Notes: generated by a model not told the origin, from the sequence alone. A stretch of DNA of 57,212 nucleotides from Helicobacter cynogastricus (GCF_900197855.1 NZ_FZMQ01000011.1:110513-167724), one strand, 5' to 3'; numbered from the stretch's first letter, positions 8,555 through 18,376 are shown. Numbers and translations are program-made.

Positions 8555-10434
8555 ATAAAGACAGCATTGCGCGCCTAGCGCGCGCACACCCTACCCCCTT
8601 TTATCTCTATGATTTTGATCAGATCAAAGGGGCGTTTTTAGAGTTTAAGAATGCCTTTAGCGGGGGCAAATCTCTGATTTGCTACGCTCTAAAGGCGAAT
8701 TCTAATTTGAGCTTGTTAGCCCATTTAGCGCGCTTGGGCGCGGGGGCTGATTGTGTGTCCATTTATGAAGTGCGCCGCGCCCTGCTAGCAGGCATTCCCC
8801 CCTACAAGATTATCTTTAGTGGGGTAGGCAAACTAGAGAGTGAGATTCAAGAAGCCCTAGAGAGCAAGATTTTATTTTTAAATGTGGAATCCTTTGCCGA
8901 GTTGCGCCTCATTGAGCAAGTCGCCAAAGCATTAAACACCCCTGCGCGTATCAGTGTGCGGGTCAATCCTAATATCAATGCCCAAACTCACCCCTATATC
9001 TCTACCGGTCTTTGGGAAAATAAATTTGGCGTGGAAGAAAAAGAAGCCGTGCAAATGTTCATGTTTGCCAAGCAATCTAGTTTTTTAGAACCCGTGGGTT
9101 TGCATTGTCATATTGGCTCGCAACTCATCGAGTTAGAACCCATCAAGGAAGCGGGCGAAAAAATGCACGCTTTAGCACGCTTTTTATTAGCTAGCGGAGT
9201 AGAACTCAAGTTTTTAGACATGGGCGGGGGTTTGGGCGTGGATGAGGGCAAGGGCGCGATCAGTATTGCTGACTACGCTAAACCCCTTAAAAGTATCGCA
9301 CAAAAACTAGACCTCACTTTAATCTGTGAGCCCGGGCGCAGAATTGTGGCAGATAGTGGGGTATTGGTGAGCCGTGTGCAATATGTCAAATCCGGGGCGC
9401 GTAAGAATTTTATTATCGTGGATGCGGGGATGAATGACTTGATTCGTCCTGCCTTGTATGGGGCGCGCCATAGTGTGGAGGCGCTCAATGCCCAAGAGGG
9501 CGAGGAGGCTCTTTATGACATCGTGGGCCCGGTGTGTGAGAGCGCGGATTGTTTTTTAAAAGAAGTGTCTTTAAAGGGGGTAACTAGGGGGGATTTACTC
9601 CTCTTTAAGCAGGTGGGGGCTTATGGAGCGAGCATGGCAAGCCACTATAATAGCCGTCCTAAGATTTTAGAGCTTGCCCTTGAGAGGGGAGAGGCACGCA
9701 TAATTCGCCCCAGAGAGGATTTTAATAGCCTGATCACAGATGAGCAGGTGTGTTTAACAGAGAGTTTAGAAAATGCACGCATAGCAATCAATGCCCTAGA
9801 TAGCCAGATTAGCGCGTTACTGACTAAACGCTTTGAGGTGGCTGGTCAAATTGCCCAGCAAAAGCGCGCACAAAATTTGCCCATCTATAGCCCTGCTAGA
9901 GAGGCACAGATTTATGCCAAAGTGGGGACGCGCTTAGAGGGGATTTATGCTGAGATTTTAGGGCATGCGCGCAGTTTGAGCCAAGTGGAGCGCATCGGTT
10001 TTTGTGGCGATGCTCTGGAGGTACGGCGCGCGTTTGGAGGGTGTGCGCAACTGCTGGAGATGGATTTAAAAGAGCTTTTAGAAGGGCTTTTGCAAAGGCG
10101 CTTAGACTTAGCCTGTGTGCGCTTGAGCGCGCAACTCTGCCTAACACCCTTGATCAACACCCCGCAAATACGCCCTCTTCAAATGCTCCAATTCCCTCAC
10201 ACTAATTATTTAGCGCTCTCTACTGCTCCTAGTGATCCTAGTGCGCCCTATGTGGGGCTTTACTGCCATGCATGTTTAGAAGTGTTGTGCGATCTCTTAG
10301 AACCCTCTATACACGCCTTAGATATGGGAGAATACACTCTCTTGCAAGTCCCTGCAAATTTACAAACTTCTTTAGAGAATCTGAGCCCTGTGGTGCTGGG
10401 CACTTACCATATAAGGAAACTCCATGACTTTTAA
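8551..10434 (+). CDS. lysA: Diaminopimelate decarboxylase fused to chorismate mutase and a collapsed prephenate dehydratase/ACT remnant
   Basis: A 627-residue protein, about 220 residues longer than ordinary LysA. Residues 1-~400 are a full PLP-dependent diaminopimelate decarboxylase: PLP lysine K48 in YALKANSN, HCHIGSQ, the EPGR motif, and C329 in GPVCESAD, the usual active-site Cys. This enzyme makes lysine from meso-DAP. Residues ~404-480 form an AroQ-type chorismate mutase helix bundle (NALDSQISALLTKR, then PIYSPAREAQI). From residue 482 (RIGFCGDALEV) the sequence resembles the start of prephenate dehydratase, but only ~70 residues remain before TNYLAL (551-556), which aligns with the dehydratase TRF motif. 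An ACT-like tail ends in LGTYHI. The TTG start overlaps the oorC stop. Decarboxylase and mutase look intact; dehydratase activity is unlikely. Confidence 0.85.
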   Translation: MNKDSIARLARAHPTPFYLYDFDQIKGAFLEFKNAFSGGKSLICYALKANSNLSLLAHLARLGAGADCVSIYEVRRALLAGIPPYKIIFSGVGKLESEIQEALESKILFLNVESFAELRLIEQVAKALNTPARISVRVNPNINAQTHPYISTGLWENKFGVEEKEAVQMFMFAKQSSFLEPVGLHCHIGSQLIELEPIKEAGEKMHALARFLLASGVELKFLDMGGGLGVDEGKGAISIADYAKPLKSIAQKLDLTLICEPGRRIVADSGVLVSRVQYVKSGARKNFIIVDAGMNDLIRPALYGARHSVEALNAQEGEEALYDIVGPVCESADCFLKEVSLKGVTRGDLLLFKQVGAYGASMASHYNSRPKILELALERGEARIIRPREDFNSLITDEQVCLTESLENARIAINALDSQISALLTKRFEVAGQIAQQKRAQNLPIYSPAREAQIYAKVGTRLEGIYAEILGHARSLSQVERIGFCGDALEVRRAFGGCAQLLEMDLKELLEGLLQRRLDLACVRLSAQLCLTPLINTPQIRPLQMLQFPHTNYLALSTAPSDPSAPYVGLYCHACLEVLCDLLEPSIHALDMGEYTLLQVPANLQTSLENLSPVVLGTYHIRKLHDF

Positions 10435-11299
10435 ACCCATTGCCCTAGAAGATAGGGCATGCGTGCAACATTATTTACAACAAGATCATTTTTTAGTCTC
10501 TGATGTAGTCTTTAACAATCTCTATTTATGGCGCAAATCCCGCGAAATTGCCTACACTACCTCGCATGATTGCCTCTTGATTCGCACGCGCTACCCCAAT
10601 AGCGCTCCCTTTTACTTCTATCCTATGGGTACAGGAGATAAAAAAGCACTTATTCAAACCCTCCTAGAACTAGAGTCTAAGCTAGAATTACGCGCCCTAG
10701 AGGAGCGGCACAAGCAGGAGTTAGAAACCTATTTTCCTAATACCTTTCACTTTGAAGCCAAGCGGGATCGCTTTGATTATGTCTATCGCACCGCCGAGCT
10801 CATTGCCCTACAGGGCAAAAAATATCACAAAAAGAAAAACCACCTCAACGCCTTTTTAAAGCAATACCCCCACTTCACCTACGAGCCCATCAGCGCGCAC
10901 AACCGCAATCAGACTATAGATGTCCTCACAGAGTGGCGCGCCTTAGGGCAGGAGGACAGCGCGCTAGATCATGAACATCAAGGCATTTTAGACGCGTTAG
11001 AAGTTTTTGAGGAATTGCAATTACAGGGGGGGGTTATTTGCATAGAGGGGTGTATTGTAGCACTAAGTTTTGGGGAAAAAATTAATGCAGAGATGGCAGT
11101 GATTCACATTGAAAAAGCCGATCCGCGCGTGCGCGGGGCTTACCAGATGATCAACCAGCAACTCCTAGCCCACACCTTTAAAGATTGCCCGTTTGTCAAT
11201 AGAGAAGAAGATTTAGGCATTGAGGGCTTGCGCCAAGCTAAAATGGGCTATCATCCCGCCTTTTTATTGGAAAAATTCCACGCCATCTATAAGGATTAA
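10424..11299 (+). CDS. DUF2156 (phosphatidylglycerol lysyltransferase C-terminal-like) protein
   Basis: A 291-residue cytoplasmic protein of the DUF2156 family, which has a GNAT-like fold related to the C-terminal domain of MprF-type lysyltransferases. Signature segments are KKYHKKKNHLNAF (about residues 131-143) and VNREEDLGIEGLRQAKMGYHP (about 258-278). No membrane segments are present, unlike MprF. It overlaps lysA by 11 bases and sits one base before pabB. Coding bases 11026-11033 are a run of eight G, which could be mildly slippery. Substrate is unknown; acyl or aminoacyl transfer is inferred from the fold. Confidence 0.82.
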   Translation: MTFKPIALEDRACVQHYLQQDHFLVSDVVFNNLYLWRKSREIAYTTSHDCLLIRTRYPNSAPFYFYPMGTGDKKALIQTLLELESKLELRALEERHKQELETYFPNTFHFEAKRDRFDYVYRTAELIALQGKKYHKKKNHLNAFLKQYPHFTYEPISAHNRNQTIDVLTEWRALGQEDSALDHEHQGILDALEVFEELQLQGGVICIEGCIVALSFGEKINAEMAVIHIEKADPRVRGAYQMINQQLLAHTFKDCPFVNREEDLGIEGLRQAKMGYHPAFLLEKFHAIYKD

Positions 11300-11300
11300 C

Positions 11301-12959
11301 ATGCAAGAAGCCATCTTTGGGGAGTTTCACTACACCCAGCCTCTGCAGAGTTTTCAAGCCTTCCACCACGCCCAACTCCAAGACTTATTAGAGCGCATTG
11401 ATGAGCAACGCCATAGAGGTTATTTTGTGGGCTATATCCACTACAACGCTCTAAGCACAACCCATAGCACTATCCCCATCGCCTACTTTACCCAGTTTGC
11501 CCACAAACAAGCCTACACGCCCACACCCCCAAAACACATGCCCTTTTATCCCCAGATTAAAACCCCCATAGATTTTAACACCTATGCCCATCAATTTAAG
11601 AGCATTCAAGAGGCATTTGCTCAGGGAGAATGCGCGCAGGTAAATTTAACTCTGCCCTTGCATCTTACAACCCACGCCCCCGCACGCGCTATTTTTGAGC
11701 AAGTGTTGCTCAACCAACACACCCCCTATTGCGCCTTTTTGCCTAGTCCCTTTGAGAGTATTTTAAGCTTTTCGCCCGAATTGTTTTTTGATTTGGATTA
11801 TGCCGCGCAGAGCATACGAGTCAAACCCATGAAGGGCACGATCGCGCGCGGGGCAACTCCCGAGCAAGACGCGCACAATCGCGCCTTTTTGCAAAACGAT
11901 CCTAAAAACCGCAACGAAAATACGATGGTGGTCGATCTCTTCGCTCAAGAACTCGCCCAAATCGCCCACAAGGTGGAGGTTACACAGCTGTGCGAAGTGG
12001 AAGCCCACCCAACCCTCTTTCAAATGACCTCTACGCTAGTGGGCGCGCTCAAAAGTCCCCAGCTTTTTCCCATTTTGCAGGCAATCTTTCCCTCCAGCTC
12101 GGTTACTGGCGAACCCAAAATACAAAGCATGCAACTCATTGCAGATTTAGAGCAACATCAAAGGGGGGTTTATTGCGGAGCGATTGGGGTAGTGGACTCT
12201 GAGCGCGCTCTCTTTAATGTGCCCATCCGCACCATATGCGCGCCCGCGCGCAGTTGTACCTACACTCTGTGCGTGGGCAGTGGGGTAACTCAAGCTAGCC
12301 AGCTCGAATCCGAATACCAAGAGTGCTATTTAAAGAGTTTCTTTATTCTGCCTAAAGTGGAGTTTAGCCTGATTGAAACCATGCTAGTGCGCCATTTAGA
12401 CATTTGCCATAGAAAGCTACACGCGCAACGTTTAAAAGCAAGCGCGCACTATTTTAACTTTGTCTATGAAAATTGGCTAGAAACCTACCTACCTAGCCAA
12501 GATGGCATTTTACGCCTTTTATGGCATAAGGATGGAAGCCATAGCCTCGAATATAGCCCCCTAGAGCCTCCCAAGAGCACTAAACTCCTCTTGGCCCAAA
12601 AACCCCTAGACCCCCATAACGACTTTTTGGCCCACAAGAGTACCTACACCCCGTGGTATGAAGAGGCGCGCGCGCTTATCCAAAGAGGGGCTTGTTTTGA
12701 TGTCTTGCACTACACTCCTGAGGGACTCTTGAGCGAGGGAGCACGTAGCAATTTGCTTTTAGAAATAGAGGGGCAACTCTACACCCCCGCTTTTGATAGA
12801 GGGCTTTTAAAGGGAGTAGGGATTACTGGCTTGATTGAGGCGGGGCGTTGCACTCCTAAAGAATTAAGCCTAAAGGATTTAAAAAGAGCTTCTAAGATTT
12901 ATGCTACCAACGCTATTAGAGGGGTGGTAGAGCTACAGCTAGAAAAGCCCATGTTATAA
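11301..12959 (+). CDS. pabB: Bifunctional aminodeoxychorismate synthase component I / aminodeoxychorismate lyase
   Basis: A 552-residue fusion for p-aminobenzoate, the folate precursor. Residues ~1-340 are the chorismate-binding PabB domain, with KPMKGTIARG, DPKNRNENTMVVDL, FQMTSTLVG, SSSVTGEPKI and the GVYCGAIGVVD signature. Residues ~345-550 are a PabC-like PLP fold-type IV domain with LSEGARSNLLLEIEGQLYTP and GITG. The ATG at 11301 gives a normal PabB start; the frame is open 81 bases further upstream inside the preceding gene, which is not used. The glutaminase PabA is not in this window. The stop codon lies inside the -10 box of ppsA. Confidence 0.9.
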   Translation: MQEAIFGEFHYTQPLQSFQAFHHAQLQDLLERIDEQRHRGYFVGYIHYNALSTTHSTIPIAYFTQFAHKQAYTPTPPKHMPFYPQIKTPIDFNTYAHQFKSIQEAFAQGECAQVNLTLPLHLTTHAPARAIFEQVLLNQHTPYCAFLPSPFESILSFSPELFFDLDYAAQSIRVKPMKGTIARGATPEQDAHNRAFLQNDPKNRNENTMVVDLFAQELAQIAHKVEVTQLCEVEAHPTLFQMTSTLVGALKSPQLFPILQAIFPSSSVTGEPKIQSMQLIADLEQHQRGVYCGAIGVVDSERALFNVPIRTICAPARSCTYTLCVGSGVTQASQLESEYQECYLKSFFILPKVEFSLIETMLVRHLDICHRKLHAQRLKASAHYFNFVYENWLETYLPSQDGILRLLWHKDGSHSLEYSPLEPPKSTKLLLAQKPLDPHNDFLAHKSTYTPWYEEARALIQRGACFDVLHYTPEGLLSEGARSNLLLEIEGQLYTPAFDRGLLKGVGITGLIEAGRCTPKELSLKDLKRASKIYATNAIRGVVELQLEKPML

Positions 12960-12960
12960 T
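12952..12960 (+). promoter_or_regulatory. Extended -10 promoter of ppsA
   Basis: TGT followed by TATAAT overlaps the pabB stop codon. Transcription from here would give a leader of about 20 bases that holds the Shine-Dalgarno AAAGGGG before the ppsA ATG. Confidence 0.65.
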
Positions 12961-12986
12961 TTCCATACCACATTTAAAGGGGTTTT

Positions 12987-15392
12987 ATGCGCTATATTAA
13001 ATTTTATAAAGAAATCAACAATAAAGATGTTAGCCTAGTGGGTGGCAAGAACGCCAGCATTGGGGAGATGTTTCAAGAACTCGTGCCCAGCGGGATTAAA
13101 GTGCCCAATGGTTTTGCCATTACCAGTGATGCCTATTGGTATCTTTTGGAAAAGGGGGGCATTAAAGCCCAGATTGTAGAGCTCTTAGAGGGCGTAGATG
13201 CGACCGAATTAGATGTGCTCAAAATGCGCTCTAAACAGATTCGCGATCTTATCTTTGGTACGCCCCTGCCTGCAGACTTGCGCGATGAAATCTTGCAAGC
13301 CTATCAAACACTCAGTGATGAGTACAACATGCGTGAAGCCGATGTAGCGGTGCGCAGCTCGGCTACGGCAGAAGACCTGCCCGATGCCTCCTTTGCGGGC
13401 CAACAAGATACCTATTTAAATGTCAAGGGCAAAACCGAGCTCATCCACTACATCAAGGCGTGTTTAGCCTCGCTTTTTACCGATCGTGCTATTAGTTACC
13501 GCGCTTCTAGGGGCTTTGATCACTTAAAGGTAGCTTTGAGTGTGGGGGTGCAAAAAATGGTGCGCGCAGATAAAGCCAGCGCGGGGGTGATGTTTTCTAT
13601 TGACACGGAAACGGGCTTTAAAGACGCGATCTTTATCACTTCTTCTTGGGGCTTGGGGGAGAGCGTGGTGGGGGGATTAGTCAATCCAGACGAGTTTTAT
13701 GTCTTTAAACCCACTTTAGCTCAAGGCAAAGAGCCCATTATCAAACGCCAGTTAGGCGATAAAACCCATAAAATCGTGTATGCCTCTAGAGGAAGCGAAC
13801 ACCCCACCAAAACCATCTCTACTAACTCCAAAGAACAGCAAAGCTTTTCTTTGAGCGATGGCGATATCTTAAATCTGGCGCGCAACGCGGCCATCATTGA
13901 AGAGCATTACACCAAAGAAGCTGGGCAATACCGCCCCATGGACATTGAATGGGCTAAAGATGGGGATAGTGGAGAGATTTTCATCGTGCAGGCGCGCCCA
14001 GAGACCGTGCAGAGTCAAAAACAGAGCCAAAAGGTGTATGAAAAGTATCACTTCAAAGGCGCGCCCCCTAAAGAAGTATTGCTCACGGGTAAGGCGATTG
14101 GGGGCAAAATTGGCATTGGAAAAGTGCGCGTGATCAATAGTCTAGATCACATGAACATTTTCAAGGAAGGGGAGATTCTAGTAACAGATAACACCGATCC
14201 AGATTGGGAACCCATTATGAAAAAGGCGAGTGCGGTGGTTACCAATCGGGGCGGGCGCACCTGCCATGCCGCCATTGTGGCTAGAGAAATTGGCGTGCCC
14301 ACCATTGTAGGGGCCATTGGGGCGACAGAATCACTTTATACGGGCATGGAGGTTACAATCTCGTGTGCGCAGGGGGAAACGGGCTATATTTACGCGGGCG
14401 CGCATGCCTTTGAAGTGGAGCGCATCGCTTTGGATGCCATGCAAGAGCCTAAAACTAAAATTTATCTTAACATTGGCAATCCAGAGAAGGCGTTTAAATT
14501 CTCCCAATTACCTAACCATGGCGTAGGGCTAGCGCGCATGGAGCTTATCATGCTCAATCAAATTAAGGCGCATCCCTTAGCCTTAGTGGATTTACACCAC
14601 AATAAAAGTGTACCTGAGCGCGCTCAACTTGAAAAGCTCATAGTTGGCTATGAGAGTCCCAAAGATTTCTTTGTCAAAAAGATCGCCGAGGGGATGGGCA
14701 TGATTAGTGCGGCCTTTTATCCAAAGCCGGTGATTGTGCGCACCAGCGATTTTAAATCCAATGAGTACATGCGCATGTTAGCAGGGAGCGCATACGAACC
14801 CCATGAAGAAAATCCCATGCTAGGCTTCAGAGGGGCGAGTCGTTATTATTCTGACCTCTATAAAGAGGCCTTTGCTTGGGAATGCGAGGCTTTATGCATG
14901 GTGCGTGAAAAAATGGGACTGAGCAATATGAAAATTATGATTCCTTTCTTGCGCACCATTGAGGAGGCTAAGAAGGTCTTAGAAATTCTGCGCAAAAACG
15001 GACTAGAATCGGGCAAAAATGGATTAGAGCTCTACATCATGTGTGAGTTGCCCGTCAATGTGATTTTAGCCGATGACTTCTTGAGCTTGTTTGATGGCTT
15101 TTCCATTGGCTCTAATGACTTAACCCAGCTCACTCTAGGCGTGGATCGGGACGGACAATTAGTCAGCCATGTTTTTGATGAGCGCAACCCGGTGATGTTA
15201 GAGATGTTTAAGCGCGCTATTGAAGCGTGCCAAAGGCATGGCAAGTATTGTGGGATTTGCGGGCAAGCCCCCAGCGATTATATTGAGGTGGCAGAGTTTT
15301 TGGTCAAACAGGGCATTAGCTCCCTTTCGCTCAACCCTGACTCGGTCATTGCCACTTGGAATCGGATTGTACAACTAGAGAATCAGGCATGA
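12987..15392 (+). CDS. ppsA: Phosphoenolpyruvate synthase
   Basis: An 801-residue enzyme that makes phosphoenolpyruvate from pyruvate and ATP, giving AMP and phosphate, for gluconeogenesis. Domains in order: N-terminal ATP-grasp/PPDK domain ([11 protein letters not shown], then [20 protein letters not shown]), the swivelling phosphohistidine domain with His427 in [17 protein letters not shown], and the C-terminal PEP-binding TIM barrel with [15 protein letters not shown] and Cys758 in [10 protein letters not shown]. Length is normal for the family. It overlaps pepE by ATGA. Confidence 0.95.
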   Translation: MRYIKFYKEINNKDVSLVGGKNASIGEMFQELVPSGIKVPNGFAITSDAYWYLLEKGGIKAQIVELLEGVDATELDVLKMRSKQIRDLIFGTPLPADLRDEILQAYQTLSDEYNMREADVAVRSSATAEDLPDASFAGQQDTYLNVKGKTELIHYIKACLASLFTDRAISYRASRGFDHLKVALSVGVQKMVRADKASAGVMFSIDTETGFKDAIFITSSWGLGESVVGGLVNPDEFYVFKPTLAQGKEPIIKRQLGDKTHKIVYASRGSEHPTKTISTNSKEQQSFSLSDGDILNLARNAAIIEEHYTKEAGQYRPMDIEWAKDGDSGEIFIVQARPETVQSQKQSQKVYEKYHFKGAPPKEVLLTGKAIGGKIGIGKVRVINSLDHMNIFKEGEILVTDNTDPDWEPIMKKASAVVTNRGGRTCHAAIVAREIGVPTIVGAIGATESLYTGMEVTISCAQGETGYIYAGAHAFEVERIALDAMQEPKTKIYLNIGNPEKAFKFSQLPNHGVGLARMELIMLNQIKAHPLALVDLHHNKSVPERAQLEKLIVGYESPKDFFVKKIAEGMGMISAAFYPKPVIVRTSDFKSNEYMRMLAGSAYEPHEENPMLGFRGASRYYSDLYKEAFAWECEALCMVREKMGLSNMKIMIPFLRTIEEAKKVLEILRKNGLESGKNGLELYIMCELPVNVILADDFLSLFDGFSIGSNDLTQLTLGVDRDGQLVSHVFDERNPVMLEMFKRAIEACQRHGKYCGICGQAPSDYIEVAEFLVKQGISSLSLNPDSVIATWNRIVQLENQA

Positions 15393-16081
15393 ATTTGCTC
15401 CTACTCTCAGGCGCGCTCTATCAGGGCAAGTTTTTGACCTACGCACTGCCTTGGATGGAAAAGTTTATAGAGGTGCACCAACTTAAAAGAAAGCAACTCG
15501 CTTTGGTTGCCTATGGAAGTGTGCTTAGAAGTCAAGAGGAATGCGAAACCAATATGCGCGCGCTCTTAAAAGATTTTGGCGTGGAGGTGGTGGGTGCGTA
15601 TAGAGGGGCGCAGGTGTTGCAAAATTGCGCTGGGATTGTGATGCATGGGGGCAATAGTTTTAAGCTCTTAGAGGGCTTGTATCGACATAATTTACTGGAG
15701 ACCATTAGAGAGCGCGTTAAAGCGGGTGTGCCTTATTTGAGCTGGTCGGCTGGATCTAATGTGGCTACGCCCAGTATCCACACCACCAACGATATGCCCA
15801 TCACTTACCCCCCAAGCTTACAAGCCTTAAATTTAGTGCCCTACCAAATTAATCCGCATTTTCCCACCGCTAAATCCAACCACGAGGGAGAAAGTCGTCA
15901 AGAGAGAATTACAGAGTTTTTAGCCCTCAATCCTCAAGCGATCGTATATGGCATGCCTGATGGGGGTGCGTTTTGGGTGCAAGGGGAACAACACACCCCC
16001 CTGCATGTGGCTAGCCAACCCTTCCATAAATTCATCCACTCTCAATCTTCCCAACTAATAGACACAAAAACCACGATTTAG
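15389..16081 (+). CDS. pepE: Dipeptidase E-like (peptidase S51) protein
   Basis: A 230-residue cytoplasmic serine peptidase of family S51, with the nucleophile elbow WSAGSN (Ser120) and the upstream [13 protein letters not shown] motif. S51 dipeptidases cleave Asp-Xaa dipeptides. The ATG at 15389 overlaps the ppsA stop and gives the family's usual N-terminus; the longer frame starting inside ppsA is rejected. The 3' end overlaps the converging outer membrane protein gene by four bases, so the two stop codons interleave. Confidence 0.85.
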   Translation: MNLLLLSGALYQGKFLTYALPWMEKFIEVHQLKRKQLALVAYGSVLRSQEECETNMRALLKDFGVEVVGAYRGAQVLQNCAGIVMHGGNSFKLLEGLYRHNLLETIRERVKAGVPYLSWSAGSNVATPSIHTTNDMPITYPPSLQALNLVPYQINPHFPTAKSNHEGESRQERITEFLALNPQAIVYGMPDGGAFWVQGEQHTPLHVASQPFHKFIHSQSSQLIDTKTTI

Positions 16082-17028
16082 AAATTATAAACATAGTTCC
16101 AATAAAGAGATGCGTTGCGTCTAAAGGTTAGAGTTAGTTCACTCCCTTTATTACTTGTTTCTGTCATTTTTGTTTGTGTCGCTTTATAATAAGGGTCATT
16201 GATTGTGGGGATACGCGTTCCAAATTCAAATCCTTGATGTTTGGTAAAATTCATCCTAAAGCCAAAATTGAACACGAATTGTACATAGGTAGGAGAAAAT
16301 GAGGCTTTACTGATGCCTTCTTTATTGGTTTGTTCTGCTAAATTTTTGAAGCCATCGTTCATGTTTGCGCAATTCCCGTTTTTTGTATAAACACATGTTT
16401 TATCTTTTTGTGTGGGGTCTATAAGAGGTTCTCCCATCAACCAGGTACTGCCTCCAACCATCACGCCACCAAAAATGCCATAAGTTTGGTGATCCTTCTG
16501 GTAGAAATTGTAAAGCACATCGATCCCTACGCCATAGAAAAGGTTAGCAGAAGGTTGGGCATATGATTTGTTTTGATCGGTTTGCTGACTTGTTTGGTCA
16601 TTGGCATTATAATAATTCCCCGCCTGTCCGCTAAACATACCATAGTAGCGCAAGCCAACGCGCTTTTTTTTGCCAAAGAACTGCTTGTATCCAATCTGAA
16701 TATTCCCGCCATAAAGATTGCCATTATAATTGCTTTTGGTCGTGGAGCCGGGTATGCCATTGGGATGCTTGCTTTTTATAGCATTTTCCCTAGCCGGAAG
16801 CCATTGTTGCACGAGCTCCTTCGCTCTTTCTAGCGTGTCTCCCTCTCTCACAAGCCATTCAATATAATCTTGTTTTTCTACTTGGATCAACTCCTGCACG
16901 CTCACTGGTTTTATAACAGAAGTTCTAACACCTGAAAAATTTGAGTAGTAATTAATCCCTGCTGTGATAAATCCGCCATTACTTTCTGCGCCCAGGGGGA
17001 TCAAAGTCAAAAGGGTTAATCCACCCAT
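16078..17028 (-). CDS. Helicobacter outer membrane protein, phase-variable by poly-C (present state OFF)
   Basis: A 316-residue frame with the features of Helicobacter beta-barrel outer membrane proteins: GGFITAGINYYSNFSG after the signal cleavage site, GGNIQIGYKQFFGKKKRVGLRYYGMFSGQAG, FYGVGIDVLYNF, and a C-terminal aromatic terminus ending in YNF. The in-frame ATG at 17028 gives only a short, uncharged leader. A better start with a Shine-Dalgarno (AAGGA) lies at 17101, but 14 C residues between the two starts put it one base out of frame. With 13 or 16 C the protein gains a basic n-region ahead of the LTLLTLIPLGA hydrophobic core. The gene stands alone and converges on pepE. Confidence 0.85.
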   Translation of the reverse strand: MGGLTLLTLIPLGAESNGGFITAGINYYSNFSGVRTSVIKPVSVQELIQVEKQDYIEWLVREGDTLERAKELVQQWLPARENAIKSKHPNGIPGSTTKSNYNGNLYGGNIQIGYKQFFGKKKRVGLRYYGMFSGQAGNYYNANDQTSQQTDQNKSYAQPSANLFYGVGIDVLYNFYQKDHQTYGIFGGVMVGGSTWLMGEPLIDPTQKDKTCVYTKNGNCANMNDGFKNLAEQTNKEGISKASFSPTYVQFVFNFGFRMNFTKHQGFEFGTRIPTINDPYYKATQTKMTETSNKGSELTLTFRRNASLYWNYVYNF

Positions 17029-17101
17029 AAAAAGAGTTTTAGAAAGGTAGAGTTTTAAGGGGGGGGGGGGGGCGGACGCGTCTGGTTGCTGGTTTCAGCA
17101 T
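17029..17101 (-). other. Out-of-frame signal-peptide leader of the outer membrane protein
   Basis: Reading from the ATG at 17101 (AAGGA about eight bases upstream) gives MLKPATRRVR, then a proline run from the C tract. In the present 14-C state, translation stops at a TAA shortly after the tract, 5' of position 17028. Removing one C joins this leader in frame to LKLYLSKTLF and the outer membrane protein. A weak extended -10 (TGC-TACCAT, minus strand, 17138-17143) may serve as promoter. Confidence 0.7.
17059..17072 (-). repeat. Homopolymeric C tract (14 C on the minus strand)
   Basis: An uninterrupted run of 14 G on the plus strand, read as C in the 5' coding end of the outer membrane protein gene. 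It is by far the longest mononucleotide run noticed in the window. Tracts like this slip during replication and switch surface genes on and off in Helicobacter. Frame arithmetic: the distance between the two start codons is 73 bases, so 13 or 16 C restores the frame. Confidence 0.92.
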
Positions 17102-17353
17102 AACATAAATTCCTTTATCAATATGAAATAAATCCGCATGGTAGCAATACCTTAAATATTTGTCAAGACTCTTAGAGTCTCTTAAAGCAGAAATTCACAC
17201 TAAAAAATTGTTCCTTAACTTTCCAAATCATTGGAGAATATGCTCTTTTTTGGTGGCAGTTATGTAGGGGTTTTGCTAGCTGTTCAGCTCTCTTGCTTGA
17301 AGACCACCACAAGATTGCAAAGGCAAATATTAACGATGTATTGTGCATAGGCA

Positions 17354-18376
17354 CTAACCTATCAAGCGCCGCACATCATTAAACAAGCCCAAAATCATCA
17401 AGGCAATGAGTAAAGCTATGCCTAGCAAGTTAAGTTTTTCTAGGTGCTCACTTTTGAGTTTATGCTTAGTGAGACTCTCATAAAGCACAATGGCTATCTG
17501 TCCTCCATCTAAAACTGGAATAGGCAGGAGATTTAAAATACCCAAGTTGATGGAAATAAAGGCAACACTCAAAAGCAGGGCGAAACTTTGCTGGTGTGCC
17601 ATAAAGTCTACAATTCCTACCACAGAGCTAATTTCAGAAATATGTACCACACCTGTAAATAACTTTTCAATCCCCTTGATAATCAACGCGCACATATTTA
17701 CAAGTTGGCCCAAGGCGCGCTGCATAGATTCTAAAAACCCATAGCGCACCCACACCTGTTCTTGGGTGGGGGTAATACCTATAAGTTTGGTTTGCACACT
17801 CTCTTTAAAAACATTTTGAGTTGTTTTAATGATGGGAGTAAGAGTGATATTGAGGAGATGATCGCGCCTAATTTGCAGAGTAATAGTCCCTTGTGCGCGC
17901 TGGATTGCCTTGTAGAGGGCCTCCCAATCTTTAATAGTCGTGCCATTTACTGCAACAATGCGATCCCCTATTTTGATCCCGCTTTTGATAGCGGGCATAT
18001 CAGGGGTGAGCGCGCCCACCACAGGGGCTAAACTGGCATGTCCTACCAAGCCTACGCCCAGATAAATCCCAAAAGCAAGCAAAAGATTAAAAAAAGAACC
18101 CATGCTTAAGATGATAAGTTTTTTGAAAAGGGGCTGGTTGGGATAACTTCGCGGGCTCTCTGCGGGGCTTTCTTGGAGTTTAACATAACCTCCCAGTGGG
18201 ATGACAGAGAGGGCGTATTGGGTGTTGCCTAAGCGTTTAGTCCAAAGCTTGCGTCCAAAACCGATACTAAAAACCTCTACACCCACTCCACACACACGCG
18301 CAGCCAAAAAATGCCCCAACTCGTGAAAAAAAATTAAAAAACCTAAGGCTAAAACAGAGGCAAACCAGCCCATCAC
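17354..18376 (-). CDS. rseP: RseP-type site-2 intramembrane metalloprotease
   Basis: A 340-residue membrane protease of family M50. The zinc motif HELGH is at residues 18-22 in the first membrane helix, a PDZ domain spans about 110-190 (SGIKIGDRIVAVNGTTIKDWEAL), and the second catalytic motif LNLLPIPVLDGGQ with its conserved Asp is near 285-297. It cleaves transmembrane substrates such as anti-sigma factors or signal-peptide remnants; the substrate here is unknown. It is the last gene of the nine-gene minus-strand run and overlaps pgsA by ATGA. The 252 bases after it, up to the next gene, hold no gene I can support. Confidence 0.92.
   Translation of the reverse strand: MMGWFASVLALGFLIFFHELGHFLAARVCGVGVEVFSIGFGRKLWTKRLGNTQYALSVIPLGGYVKLQESPAESPRSYPNQPLFKKLIILSMGSFFNLLLAFGIYLGVGLVGHASLAPVVGALTPDMPAIKSGIKIGDRIVAVNGTTIKDWEALYKAIQRAQGTITLQIRRDHLLNITLTPIIKTTQNVFKESVQTKLIGITPTQEQVWVRYGFLESMQRALGQLVNMCALIIKGIEKLFTGVVHISEISSVVGIVDFMAHQQSFALLLSVAFISINLGILNLLPIPVLDGGQIAIVLYESLTKHKLKSEHLEKLNLLGIALLIALMILGLFNDVRRLIG

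Noticed and set aside
11026-11033. Run of eight G in the DUF2156 gene as a phase-variation tract
   Set aside because: Short, mid-gene and in the correct frame; slippage is possible but nothing else suggests switching.
17172-17354. 60-residue minus-strand frame after rseP
   Set aside because: No ribosome site, no recognisable protein features, and it begins within the rseP end; treated as non-coding gap.
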